Below, piece after piece: positions 8,945-16,756 of a stretch of DNA of 35,005 bases. A model generated the notes under the pieces. The model had not been told where the DNA came from and did not search any database. It saw only the letters and a program-made list of their open reading frames with translations. Each line of letters opens with the position of its first letter. Position 1 is the stretch's first letter. This DNA comes from Desulfovibrio sp. DV (GTDB lineage: Bacteria; Desulfobacterota; Desulfovibrionia; Desulfovibrionales; Desulfovibrionaceae). Made by a program: the position numbers and the translations under genes. The DNA lies in contig NZ_MLBG01000039.1 of the NCBI RefSeq assembly GCF_001936595.1, forward strand, positions 1-35,005, read 5' to 3'.

Positions 8945-9988
8945 TCAGCCAAGGCGCAACCGCGCCTTCCCGTCCTCTTCCGCGACAACCCGCCCGATGA
9001 CCGCCGCCAGATCGCCGGCATCTTCCAGCATCCGTTGGGCCTGCGCCACTTTGCCTTCCGGCACGGCCAGCACCAGTCCGCCGGAAGTCTGGGCATCGAA
9101 GACCAGATCGCAGCGGATGGGGTCCAACCCGGCCGCCATGGCAACCGTGCCGGCGCAGTAGCGCTTGTTGGCGAAGCTGCCGGCCGGCAACATCCCATAG
9201 CCGGCCAGCTCCACCGCTTGCGGCAGGAACGGAACGTCGGCCAGCCGCAACTCCACCGCCACCTTGGACGCGGCCGCCATCTCCAGCACATGCCCGCCCA
9301 GGCCAAAGCCGGTCACGTCCGTGGCCGCCTTGAGACCCAGTTCCCGGATCACCCGGCCGCCGGCGGCATTCAAGCGCCCGGCCCAGGCAAAGAGCAGTTC
9401 TTCAAGGGCAACCTTGTCGCCAAAATCGCCCTTGATGGCCGTGGCGATGACGCCGGTGCCAATGGGTTTGGTCAAAAGGAGCACGTCCCCTGGCCGCAGC
9501 CCCGTATTGGAGGCAAAATGGTCGGCATCGACCAGCCCGGACACGGCCAGCCCGTATTTGATTTCCTTGTCCTCGACGCTGTGGCCGCCGGCCGGAACGG
9601 CCCCGGCTTCCAGCACCGCATCCAACCCGCCGCGCAGGATTTCCCCCAAAATGGCGGTATCCATGGTCTTGGCCGGGAAGCAGACGATGTTCATGGCCGC
9701 CAGCGGCACGCCGCCCATGGCGTAGACGTCGGACAGGGCATTGACTGCGGCGATGCGCCCGAACTTGTAGGGATCGTTGACGATGGGTGTGAAGAAGTCC
9801 ACCGTCTGCACCAGCCCCTGTCCACCTGGAAGACGCACGATGGCGGCGTCCTCGTTGACTCCCTGGCTGGTGAGCAGACGCGGATCGGAAATTGGGGGCA
9901 GTCCCCGCAAGACGGCCTCCAGGTCCCCTGGGGCGATCTTGGCCGCTCAGCCGGCGGCGGTGACGGTCTTGACCAGTTCTATAGTCAT
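8945..9988 (-). CDS. selD: Selenide, water dikinase (selenophosphate synthetase) with selenocysteine at residue 14
   Basis: 347 residues when TGA at 9947-9949 is read as selenocysteine. SelD makes selenophosphate from selenide and ATP, the selenium donor for Sec-tRNA. The N-terminus reads TVTAAG-U-AAKIAPGD, aligning Sec14 with the catalytic Cys17 of E. coli SelD (AGCGCK) and Lys17 with Lys20. Further hallmarks are NEDAAIVRLPGGQ, VDFFTPIVNDPYKFGRIAAVNALSDVYAMGG (named here as residues about 62-92), GGHSVED, LLLTKPIGTG and ATDVTGFGLGGH. A hairpin of SECIS type lies just after the UGA. The ATG overlaps the stop of the upstream DUF1858-like gene (ATGA). A caller that stops at TGA would wrongly start the gene near 9910. 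It ends the five-gene minus-strand operon. Confidence 0.95.
9908..9949 (-). promoter_or_regulatory. Bacterial SECIS element of selD, with its UGA codon
   Basis: Read on the minus strand, UGA (9949-9947) is followed by 5 bases and then a hairpin. The lower stem CAAGATCGCC (9941-9932) pairs with GGCCGTCTTG (9917-9908), with one G-U pair and one mismatch. The upper stem CCAG pairs with CTGG (9931-9928 with 9922-9919), with one bulged A (9918). The apical loop is GGGAC, with G in the first two positions as bacterial SECIS loops need. The loop starts about 20 bases after the UGA, within the usual range for SelB recognition. Confidence 0.8.
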
Positions 9989-10209
9989 CGTATCTCCTCT
10001 TTCTCCCGGGCTATTGCCTGCAAGAGATCGGTCGCCAGGGTTTGGCCGTCAAGGCCAAATCGGGCGGCCAGCCCGCTGACGGTCTCGAAAAGTCCCTGGC
10101 AGAGCAGACAGCAGCCGGCCGCTGCGTCGTAGCGGCGAAAAACCGCCGCAGTGGCCGGATGCGCGGCCACAAGATCCAAAACAGTGGCCGTGTCGGGGTC
10201 AAAGCTCAC
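9985..10209 (-). CDS. Small DUF1858-like CxxC protein
   Basis: 74 residues. The GTG start at 10209 overlaps the stop of the ABC transporter gene (GTGA), and its own stop overlaps the selD start (ATGA). The fold signature is that of DUF1858 and the related ScdA N-terminal family: a helix TVLDLVAAHPATAAVFRRY, a Cys turn GCCLLCQGLFETV, and a helix LAARFGLDGQTLATDLLQAI. The Cys cluster is C-C-x-x-C, giving a CxxC pair plus one neighbouring Cys. Such domains are found alone or beside redox and Fe-S proteins. A role in delivering or reducing thiol or selenium compounds for SelD is an inference from position only. Confidence 0.65.
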   Translation of the reverse strand: MSFDPDTATVLDLVAAHPATAAVFRRYDAAAGCCLLCQGLFETVSGLAARFGLDGQTLATDLLQAIAREKEEIR

Positions 10210-12002
10210 GCGGTGGTTTCCTCGCCGCTTTGCACCGCCCACATGCCGGCATAGACCCCGCCGGCAGCCAGCAGCGATTCATGGTTGCCGCGTTCGACCA
10301 CCGAGCCTTCCACCACCACCAGGATCTGGGCGCATTGGCGCACCGTGGACAGGCGGTGGGCCACGGCCAGGGTGAGCCGGCCCTGGCGGAATTCATGCAG
10401 GTTGTGCTGGATCACGGCCTCGGTGCGGGTATCCACGGCCGAGGTGGCTTCGTCAAGGAGGAGCAGGGCCGGGTCGCGCAGGATGGCCCGGGCCAGGGAG
10501 ACCCGTTGGCGTTCGCCGCCGGAGAGCTTCATGCCGCGTTCGCCAATGAGCGTATCATAGCCCGACGGCAGGCGCATGATGAAGTCGTCGGCCCCGGCCA
10601 TGGCCGCCGCCCGGCGCACGGCGGACAGATCGGCGGCCGGATCGCCAAGCAGAATGTTCTCCGCCACCGTGCCGTGAAACAGGAAGGCGTCCTGGGAGAC
10701 ATAGCCCAGACGCTGGCGGTAGCTGGCCAGGGTGATTGACCCCAGCGGCGCGCCGTTGACCAGGATTTCGCCGCCGGTCGGCTCGAAATAGCGCAACAGC
10801 AGCTTGACCAGGGTGGACTTGCCGGCTCCGGTCGGGCCGACCACGCCGACCACCTCGCCCTGGCGCACGGTGAAGCTCACCCCGTGGATGACCGATTCGC
10901 GTCCGGGATAGGCAAAGCGGACGTCGCGAAAGACGATCTCCCGGATCCGCTCGGAAAGGGCCACAGCCTCGGGCCGGTCGGCAATGCGGGGCTCGGTGGC
11001 CAGCAGTTCGGCAATACGCGCAGCCGCAGCCTCGGACCGCTGTATCTGGTTGATCAGCATCCCGAAGACGAAAAGCGGCAGCACAAGGCGCGCGGCAAAG
11101 AGCGTGAAGGTGGTGTAGTCGCCGACCGTCGGTCCGGTCCCGGACGCCACCAGCCAGCCGCCGCCGGCAAAGACGGCGGCAAAGGACAACCCGGCCACGG
11201 CGTACATGGCCGGCAAAAACCGGGCACGTTCGGCCTCGGCGGCCACGGCCTCGTCGCGGTAGGCGGCCGAACGCTCGCCAACCGCGGCCAAAAGGCGTGC
11301 TTCGGCTGTGTAGGCCTGGATGACGCCCATGCCGGCAATGTTGTTTTCAAGCAGGCTGGAAATGGCCCCGACGGCCTTTCGCGCTGCCCGGTAGCGCGGC
11401 TGGACCCGGGTGACGAAGCGGCGGATGGCGAAGACGGCCAGGGGCAGCGGGAAAAAAAGGAGCAGGGCCAGTCGCCATTCCAGGAAAAAGAGATAGCCGT
11501 AGATGCCAAGGAAGGTGACCACGACCCGGATGATCGAGGTGGTGGCGTCGGTCAGAAAGCTCTCCAGGGTGTCCACGTCGCCAACCACCACCGACATGAT
11601 GTCGCCGGTCTGGCGATCCTCGAAATAGGCCGGGTCAAGCGACTGCAGCCGGCTGTACAGGGCCAGTCGGATGTCGTGGCGGGTGCGTTGGGCCATGGCC
11701 GACAGGACGTAATCCGAGCCGCTCTGGAAAATGGCCAGGAACACGAACGAGGCCAGCACGGCCAGTCCGAAGAGCAGATAGGTGTGGGGCGCGGTGACGC
11801 CGTGGACCGCGGCGTCGATGACCTTGCCGGCCAGGGCCAGCGGCAGCAGGTCAAAGGCCCGGGCCAGGACGTTTAGGCCCAGGCCCAGGGCAAAGGCCCG
11901 GCGGTAGGGGTGCAGGAAACGGAACAGCGTCCAGACATGGCGGCCGAAAAACGGACCGTTGGGGTCTTTGGCCGCAGCAGAGGGAATGGGTGTTGTTTTC
12001 AT
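10206..12002 (-). CDS. ABC exporter, fused membrane and ATPase half-transporter (ABCB/MsbA type)
   Basis: 598 residues with an N-terminal six-helix membrane domain (about 30-320) and a C-terminal ATPase. Walker A is GPTGAGKST (389-397), the Q-loop is in YVSQDAFLF, the signature is LSGGERQR (493-500), Walker B is LLLLDEATSAVD (513-524) and the H-loop lies in VAHRLSTVRQC. Such half-transporters work as homodimers and export lipids, peptides or drugs. There is no N-terminal peptidase domain, so it is not a bacteriocin maturation exporter. The start overlaps the stop of the 8-TM gene (ATGA) and the stop overlaps the DUF1858 gene. The substrate is unknown. Confidence 0.9.
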   Translation of the reverse strand: MKTTPIPSAAAKDPNGPFFGRHVWTLFRFLHPYRRAFALGLGLNVLARAFDLLPLALAGKVIDAAVHGVTAPHTYLLFGLAVLASFVFLAIFQSGSDYVLSAMAQRTRHDIRLALYSRLQSLDPAYFEDRQTGDIMSVVVGDVDTLESFLTDATTSIIRVVVTFLGIYGYLFFLEWRLALLLFFPLPLAVFAIRRFVTRVQPRYRAARKAVGAISSLLENNIAGMGVIQAYTAEARLLAAVGERSAAYRDEAVAAEAERARFLPAMYAVAGLSFAAVFAGGGWLVASGTGPTVGDYTTFTLFAARLVLPLFVFGMLINQIQRSEAAAARIAELLATEPRIADRPEAVALSERIREIVFRDVRFAYPGRESVIHGVSFTVRQGEVVGVVGPTGAGKSTLVKLLLRYFEPTGGEILVNGAPLGSITLASYRQRLGYVSQDAFLFHGTVAENILLGDPAADLSAVRRAAAMAGADDFIMRLPSGYDTLIGERGMKLSGGERQRVSLARAILRDPALLLLDEATSAVDTRTEAVIQHNLHEFRQGRLTLAVAHRLSTVRQCAQILVVVEGSVVERGNHESLLAAGGVYAGMWAVQSGEETTA

Positions 12003-12724
12003 ACGAGCAGGAGCAGGGCGGCATAGCCTGCCGCGCCGATGGTGAAGGCCGGTGCGTTGCCTGAGCCGTCCAGGGGCAGTTCGTCCTTCATGGTGTTCAT
12101 GACCACGCCGCCGGCCAGGAAGGCGAACAGGATGGCCAGCACGGCGTCGTGGACCCGGAAGGCGATGCCAAAGCCCCAGCCGGCCAGGACGGCCCCGGCC
12201 AGGACGAGGCGGCCCAGATGGCGGTAGCTGTCGGTAAAATGGCGGCGAAGGCCGTAGTCGTTGCCGGCCATATGGAGGGCCATGGCCAGGAAATAGGTGG
12301 CAAGGCTGGCTGGTCCGGGCGTAACCCGGTTGACCAGCAGGTAGCCGATGAGGAAATTATACAGGCCAAACGAGGTCAGATGCAGCCAGAAGACGCCTTG
12401 TCCGGGGCCGACCGGCGGCGTGTTGCGGCCGCCCCGGACGCCCAGGGCCGCCCGCTCCAGGGCGTAAAAGACGAGCAGCCCGGCCAGGGCGATGAGAAAT
12501 ACATGGCGGTCCAGGACGGCCACCCAGGCCCAGCCGGCCCGCAGCAGGGTGTCCTGGCCGTCGCACAGGCTGGGGAAGATGTGGACAAAGACGTAGGCCG
12601 TGGCCGCGCCGCCGGCCAGGGACAGCCAGGGGCTGCGCGGTGCATCGAGAACGGGACAAAGCAGGCGCACGTAAAGGTGGAGCAGGGCCAGACAGGCGGC
12701 CAGCAGGGCGCTTAAGGCGATCAT
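11999..12724 (-). CDS. Integral membrane protein with about eight helices, weakly ZIP-like
   Basis: 241 residues, mostly hydrophobic. Helices are visible at about 1-24, 34-56, 68-92, 110-132, 138-160, 170-190, 195-212 and 222-241. Polar residues inside helices stand out: VFVHIFPSLCD in the second, WLHLTSFGLYN in the fourth, ALHMAGNDYGL in the fifth, and GGVVMNTMKDELP near the end. The His/Asp/Glu spacing recalls ZIP metal transporters, but the canonical H-N/S-x-x-D-G and H-E-x-P-H motifs are absent, so membership is not established. The ATG overlaps the stop of the LeuA-like gene and the stop overlaps the ABC start. The function is unknown. Confidence 0.6.
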   Translation of the reverse strand: MIALSALLAACLALLHLYVRLLCPVLDAPRSPWLSLAGGAATAYVFVHIFPSLCDGQDTLLRAGWAWVAVLDRHVFLIALAGLLVFYALERAALGVRGGRNTPPVGPGQGVFWLHLTSFGLYNFLIGYLLVNRVTPGPASLATYFLAMALHMAGNDYGLRRHFTDSYRHLGRLVLAGAVLAGWGFGIAFRVHDAVLAILFAFLAGGVVMNTMKDELPLDGSGNAPAFTIGAAGYAALLLLV

Positions 12725-13914
12725 GGGGCGTCTTCCCGGGCCAGGGCGGCCGCCCGGCGCAGCAGGGCGTCTTCATCGAGCCAGTCGGCCTTGTCGGCGT
12801 TTTTGACGATGCGGCCGGCCCGGATGAGTTCTTCCGGGGAAAGCTCGAGGCCCAGAGCACAAAAGCGCAAGGCCAGGGCCGCCTTGCCGGAGTGGGCCGA
12901 AAGCGGCAGGCGGATGCCGTCGGCTCCGACCAGTGCCGGGCGAAAGGGCAGGTAGGTGTCGGGGTGCTTGAGCAGCCCGTCCTGGTGCACCCCGGCCGCG
13001 GTGGCGAAAATATTGGCCCCGGTGACCGCCTTGTTGGCGGGCAGGGCGATGCCCGAGCGCTCGGCCACCAGTCGGCAAAGCGCCGTGAGCTGGCGGGTGT
13101 CCATGTGGATGGTCCGGCGGTACTGCGCCTGATGCAGGGTCAGGGCCATGACCGTCTCTTCCAGGGCGGCGTTGCCGGCCCGTTCGCCGATGCCGCCGAC
13201 GGTCAGGTGGACAATATCGGCCCCGGCTGCAACCGCCGCCAGGGTGTTGGCCGTGGCCAGCCCCAGGTCGTTGTGGAAATGCACCCGCACCTTGACCCCG
13301 CGCGGATGGGCCAGCTTTGCCAACATGGCTACCCGGCGGTGCACAACTTGCGGCGTGAGCACGCCCACGGTGTCGGGAAAGCCGATGCCCGTGGCCCCGG
13401 CCTCCATGGCCGTGACGTAGGCCTGGCGCAAAAACGCCGGCTCGGTGCGGCTGCCGTCTTCGCAACTAAACGTCACCTTGGCGAAACGTTGCCGGGCATA
13501 GGCCACGGCCGAGGCAACCATGTCCAGGCATTGGGCCTTGGTCTTGCCGAGCTTGTGGCGGCGGTGCAGCGGGCTTGTGCCCAAAAAGACGCCGACACCC
13601 CGGCGTTCGGGGGGAGCCTGGGCCAGGGCGCTCCAGGCGGCGTCGATGTCGGCGGCCACGGCCCGGCACAGGACCATGATGAGGGGACCGGAGGTTTCGG
13701 CCACGATGCGGCGTACGGCCTCGATCTCATTGTCCGACACGGCCGGGAATCCGGCCTCGATGACGTCCACCCCGGCCTGGGCCAGGGCTTTGGCGATAAC
13801 CACCTTGTCGGCAACGGAAAAATGGACGCCGGGCATTTGCGCGCCGTCGCGAAGGGTGGTGTCGGAAATGATCAGCGGCAAAAGCGGTGCGGGAACAGAC
13901 AAACGCTTGGGCAT
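12721..13914 (-). CDS. LeuA/NifV-type alpha-ketoacid acyltransferase without the LeuA regulatory domain
   Basis: 397 residues with the HMGL-like TIM-barrel. Motifs are DTTLRDGAQMPGV (18-30), VDVIEAGFPAVSDNE, FHNDLGLATANTL, TVGGIGERAGNAALEE and AGVHQDGLLKHP, with the helical subdomain ending AHSGKAA and about 60 residues more. Enzymes of this family condense acetyl-CoA with a 2-oxoacid. The EAGFPA and GIGERAGNA blocks look like 2-isopropylmalate synthase, but LeuA has about 510 residues with a leucine-binding C-terminal domain that is missing. Homocitrate synthase (NifV, about 380 residues) has a similar length, but no nif gene is present. The substrate cannot be assigned. It is the first gene of the five-gene operon. 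The ribosome site is weak (AACGGAC). Confidence 0.72.
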   Translation of the reverse strand: MPKRLSVPAPLLPLIISDTTLRDGAQMPGVHFSVADKVVIAKALAQAGVDVIEAGFPAVSDNEIEAVRRIVAETSGPLIMVLCRAVAADIDAAWSALAQAPPERRGVGVFLGTSPLHRRHKLGKTKAQCLDMVASAVAYARQRFAKVTFSCEDGSRTEPAFLRQAYVTAMEAGATGIGFPDTVGVLTPQVVHRRVAMLAKLAHPRGVKVRVHFHNDLGLATANTLAAVAAGADIVHLTVGGIGERAGNAALEETVMALTLHQAQYRRTIHMDTRQLTALCRLVAERSGIALPANKAVTGANIFATAAGVHQDGLLKHPDTYLPFRPALVGADGIRLPLSAHSGKAALALRFCALGLELSPEELIRAGRIVKNADKADWLDEDALLRRAAALAREDAP

Positions 13915-13968
13915 GTCCGTTCATGCGCCGTTTTTCCCGCAAAGGCAACGCCCCGGCCGCCTAACGGT

Positions 13969-13997
13969 TTGACGTAGCAGGGACCAGAGGATAGGTT
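13969..13997 (+). promoter_or_regulatory. Putative sigma-70 promoter for elbB
   Basis: TTGACG (13969-13974, 5/6 of consensus) is followed after exactly 17 bases by TAGGTT (13992-13997, about 3/6). It lies in the 140-base gap between the divergent LeuA-like gene and elbB, about 57 bases before the elbB start. Confidence 0.45.
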
Positions 13998-14054
13998 TTG
14001 GCGCAGCCGGCGCAGGCCGGCGGCGTGTTCAATACGACTATCAGGGAGCGGAGC

Positions 14055-14714
14055 ATGACGACCATCGGCGTACTCCTGTCCGGTTGCGGCGTTCTGGACG
14101 GTTCGGAGATCCACGAAGCCACGCTGACCCTCTATTTTTTGAACAAGGCCGGGGCCAAGGTGGTCTGCCTGGCTCCGGAGATGAGCGCCCCGGCCATGGA
14201 CCACGGGACCAAGACGGCCATGGGCCAGACGCGAAATGTCCGGGTGGAAGCCGCCCGCATCGCCCGGGGGGCGGTGGCCGACGTGGCCCAGGCCGCAGTG
14301 GCCGAATTCGACGGCCTGATTTTGCCGGGGGGCCTTGGCGCGGCCACCAACCTGTGTGATTTTGCGATAAACGGCGCCAAGGGCACGGTTGAGCCGTCGG
14401 TTGCGGCCTTTTTGCAGGCCATGCACGCCGCTAAAAAGCCCATCGGAGCCATCTGCATCGCTCCGGCCGTGCTGGCCCTGGCCCTTGGCAAATACCATCC
14501 GAAGCTGACCATCGGCAATGATCCCGGCACGGCCCAGGGGTTGACCCAGGCCGGAGCCAACCATGTGGACTGCCCGGTGGACGGCATCGTGGTGGATGCG
14601 GCCAACCGGCTGGTGACCACCCCGGCCTACATGCTCGGCCCTGGCATTGCCGATATCGCCCTTGGCATTGAGAAGCTGGTTTCGGCGGTGCTCGATATGG
14701 CCAGGGCTTCCTGA
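14055..14714 (+). CDS. elbB: ElbB-family glyoxalase, DJ-1/PfpI superfamily
   Basis: 219 residues from ATG 14055 with GGGAGCGGAG just upstream. The family pattern is clear: IGVLLSGCGVLDGSEIHEA at the N-terminus, HGTKTAMGQTRNVRVEAARI, LPGGLGAATNLCDFA, and the nucleophile elbow PIGAICIAPAVL with its Cys. ElbB proteins are about 220 residues and have been linked to isoprenoid output and to glyoxalase activity in E. coli. It heads a plus-strand run of closely spaced genes and is followed after 31 bases by the deacetylase gene. Confidence 0.9.
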   Translation: MTTIGVLLSGCGVLDGSEIHEATLTLYFLNKAGAKVVCLAPEMSAPAMDHGTKTAMGQTRNVRVEAARIARGAVADVAQAAVAEFDGLILPGGLGAATNLCDFAINGAKGTVEPSVAAFLQAMHAAKKPIGAICIAPAVLALALGKYHPKLTIGNDPGTAQGLTQAGANHVDCPVDGIVVDAANRLVTTPAYMLGPGIADIALGIEKLVSAVLDMARAS

Positions 14715-14745
14715 CGACGACTTTCGCAACGGCCAGGGAGGGCGG

Positions 14746-15522
14746 ATGCGGCGGCTTTTCATCAATGCCGATGATTTTGGACTGACCGAGGGTGTGACGG
14801 CCGGCATCGCCGAGGCCATGGCGGCCGGAGTGGTGGGCGGGACAACGGCCATGGTCTGCGTGCCCGGGGCTGTGGAGCGCATCGTGCGCCATGGCCGGAG
14901 ATTTACCGGCCGGGTGGGGCTCCATTTGCAACTGACCGGCGGCACGCCCTGCCTGCCCGGGGCCGACGTGCCCAGTCTGGTCGGCAGCGACGGCAGGTTT
15001 CCCCGCAAAAAGGTCGCCGTGGCCGATGTGGACCCGGATCAAGTGGCCCGCGAATGGCGGGCGCAACTGGCCCGTTTTCGGGAGACCGGGCTTGTGCCCA
15101 GCCATCTCGATACCCACCACCACATCCACAAGCGGCCCGATGTGTTCGGGGTGTTTCTGGAACTGGCCCGGGAACTGGGCCTTCCGGCCCGGGCGCTGTC
15201 CGACGACATGCGCCTGGCCATGGACGAGGCCGGGGTTGCCCATGCCGATGTGTGCGTGACGCGGTTTTTCGGGGAAGATCTCACGGTGGCGCGGTTTTTG
15301 TCCCTGGTCGATACGGCCTTTGCCGCCCTTGGCGGGCAGGGCACGGTGGAAATCATGTGCCATCCCGGACGCAACGACGACGCCCTGGCCGCGATCAGCA
15401 CCTATGCCGCCGGCCGGGAAGACGAACTGCGGGTGTTTTGCCTGCCGCAGCTGCCGCAGCTTCTGGCCGGGCGCGGGGTGACGGTTCTCGATGCGGCAGC
15501 CCTTGGACAGGCAGCGGCCTGA
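14746..15522 (+). CDS. YdjC/ChbG-family carbohydrate deacetylase
   Basis: 258 residues from ATG 14746, with GGGAGGG just upstream. The YdjC fold is shown by FINADDFGLTEGVTAGI at the N-terminus, with the Asp pair that binds metal, and by SHLDTHHHIHKRPDVF, which carries the metal-ligand His residues. The later segment EIMCHPGRNDD gives another conserved His. In characterised members a divalent metal removes acetyl groups from diacetylchitobiose or related sugars; the substrate here is unknown. The protein is cytosolic. Such genes in Desulfovibrionales often neighbour lipid or glycan genes; here the neighbours are elbB and ercA. Confidence 0.85.
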   Translation: MRRLFINADDFGLTEGVTAGIAEAMAAGVVGGTTAMVCVPGAVERIVRHGRRFTGRVGLHLQLTGGTPCLPGADVPSLVGSDGRFPRKKVAVADVDPDQVAREWRAQLARFRETGLVPSHLDTHHHIHKRPDVFGVFLELARELGLPARALSDDMRLAMDEAGVAHADVCVTRFFGEDLTVARFLSLVDTAFAALGGQGTVEIMCHPGRNDDALAAISTYAAGREDELRVFCLPQLPQLLAGRGVTVLDAAALGQAAA

Positions 15523-15574
15523 AAGCCATTTCGGATCGGACGGCTTGATGCGAGAGCCGTCAAAGGATGGGCGC

Positions 15575-16756
15575 ATGCCTGGGAGACTCTTACTGTCCAT
15601 GCGCAAATTCGTGGCCCCGGAATTTGTCTTCGGCCGGGGCGCATTGCGTCTGGCCGGCCGGCAGGCGGCAGGTCTCGGGGTGCGACGGGCCTTGCTGGTG
15701 GCCGATCCCGGCCTGTCTCTGTTTGGCTGGCCGCAGATGGTGGAGCAGAGCCTGGCCGAGGCCGGAGTGGCCACCGAGCGGTTCGAGGCCCTGTCCTCCA
15801 ATCCGCGCGATTATGAAGTGATGGACGGGGCGGCGGCCTTTGCCGACTGCGTCTGCGACGCCATTGTGGCCGTGGGCGGCGGTTCGGCCATGGACTGCGC
15901 CAAGGCCATCGGCATTGTTTCGGCCAACAAGCGCCACATTCTTTCCTTCGAGGGTGTAGACAACATCGAACGTCCGGGCCCGCCGCTTTTGTGCGTGCCG
16001 ACCACGGCCGGCACCGGGGCCGAAGTCTCCCAGTTCGCCATCATCACCGACACCACCCGGCAGCGCAAAGTCGTCATTGCCAGCAAGACGCTCATCCCGG
16101 ACGCGGCCCTTATTGATCCGGACGTCACCGTGACCATGCCGCCGGATCTCACCGCCCATACCGGCCTCGACGCCCTGACCCATGCCGTGGAAGCCTACGT
16201 CTCCAACGCCCAGGGCCCGGTCACCGATCTTTTCGCCCTGGAAGCGGTGCGGCTCATTGCCGCCAATCTGCCCCGGGCAATAGCCGAGCCCGCCGACATC
16301 GAGGCCCGGGGAGCCATGCTGCTGGCCAGCCTGTACGCGGGCATGGCTTTTTCCAACGCCATCCTCGGCGCGGTCCATGCCATGGCCCACAGCCTCGGCG
16401 GCTTGCTCGATCTGCCCCATGGCCTGTGCAACGCCATTTTGCTCGACCACGTGGTGGCCTATAATTATGACGCCGCCCCAAGCCGCTTCGATACCCTGGG
16501 CCGCTGCCTTGGCGCGACACTTGACGCCGACGCCCCGGCCGATGTCCGTAAAACGGCTGTGATCGAGACCTTGCAGGCCTTTAAGCGTTCCGTTGGCGTC
16601 AACCAGGGGCTCCTGGAACTCGGCCTCACCCGGGAGGTGTTTGGCGATCTGGCCAGACGCGCCCTGGATGATCCCTGCCTGTTGACCAACCCGAAAAAGC
16701 CCTCCCAGGCCGACCTCGAAGCCATCTATGAAAGCGCCAGCCAGCCCCTTGCCTGA
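15575..16756 (+). CDS. ercA: Iron-containing alcohol dehydrogenase of ErcA type
   Basis: 393 residues. ATG 15575 has AAAGGA at a good distance; ATG 15599 (MRKFVAPEFVFG) is also possible. The nucleotide-binding motif is VGGGSAMDCAKAIG. All four metal ligands of group III dehydrogenases are present: D and H in DALTH, H in AMAHSLGG and H in DLPHGLCN. The N-terminus RKFVAPEFVFGRGA and the immediately downstream PAS-kinase gene, which overlaps by 29 bases, match the ErcA/ErcS arrangement described in Pseudomonas, where ErcA helps regulate ethanol oxidation. Either a sensory or a catalytic role is possible, since the active site looks intact. Confidence 0.8.
   Translation: MPGRLLLSMRKFVAPEFVFGRGALRLAGRQAAGLGVRRALLVADPGLSLFGWPQMVEQSLAEAGVATERFEALSSNPRDYEVMDGAAAFADCVCDAIVAVGGGSAMDCAKAIGIVSANKRHILSFEGVDNIERPGPPLLCVPTTAGTGAEVSQFAIITDTTRQRKVVIASKTLIPDAALIDPDVTVTMPPDLTAHTGLDALTHAVEAYVSNAQGPVTDLFALEAVRLIAANLPRAIAEPADIEARGAMLLASLYAGMAFSNAILGAVHAMAHSLGGLLDLPHGLCNAILLDHVVAYNYDAAPSRFDTLGRCLGATLDADAPADVRKTAVIETLQAFKRSVGVNQGLLELGLTREVFGDLARRALDDPCLLTNPKKPSQADLEAIYESASQPLA

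Noticed and set aside
12721-13914. Naming the LeuA-like gene nifV
   Set aside because: Length fits, but the EAGFPA and GIGERAGNA blocks are LeuA-like and no nitrogenase gene is present in the window.
12640-13977. A 445-codon open frame on the plus strand
   Set aside because: It is antisense to the LeuA-like gene with all its motifs, and the product has no recognisable domain.
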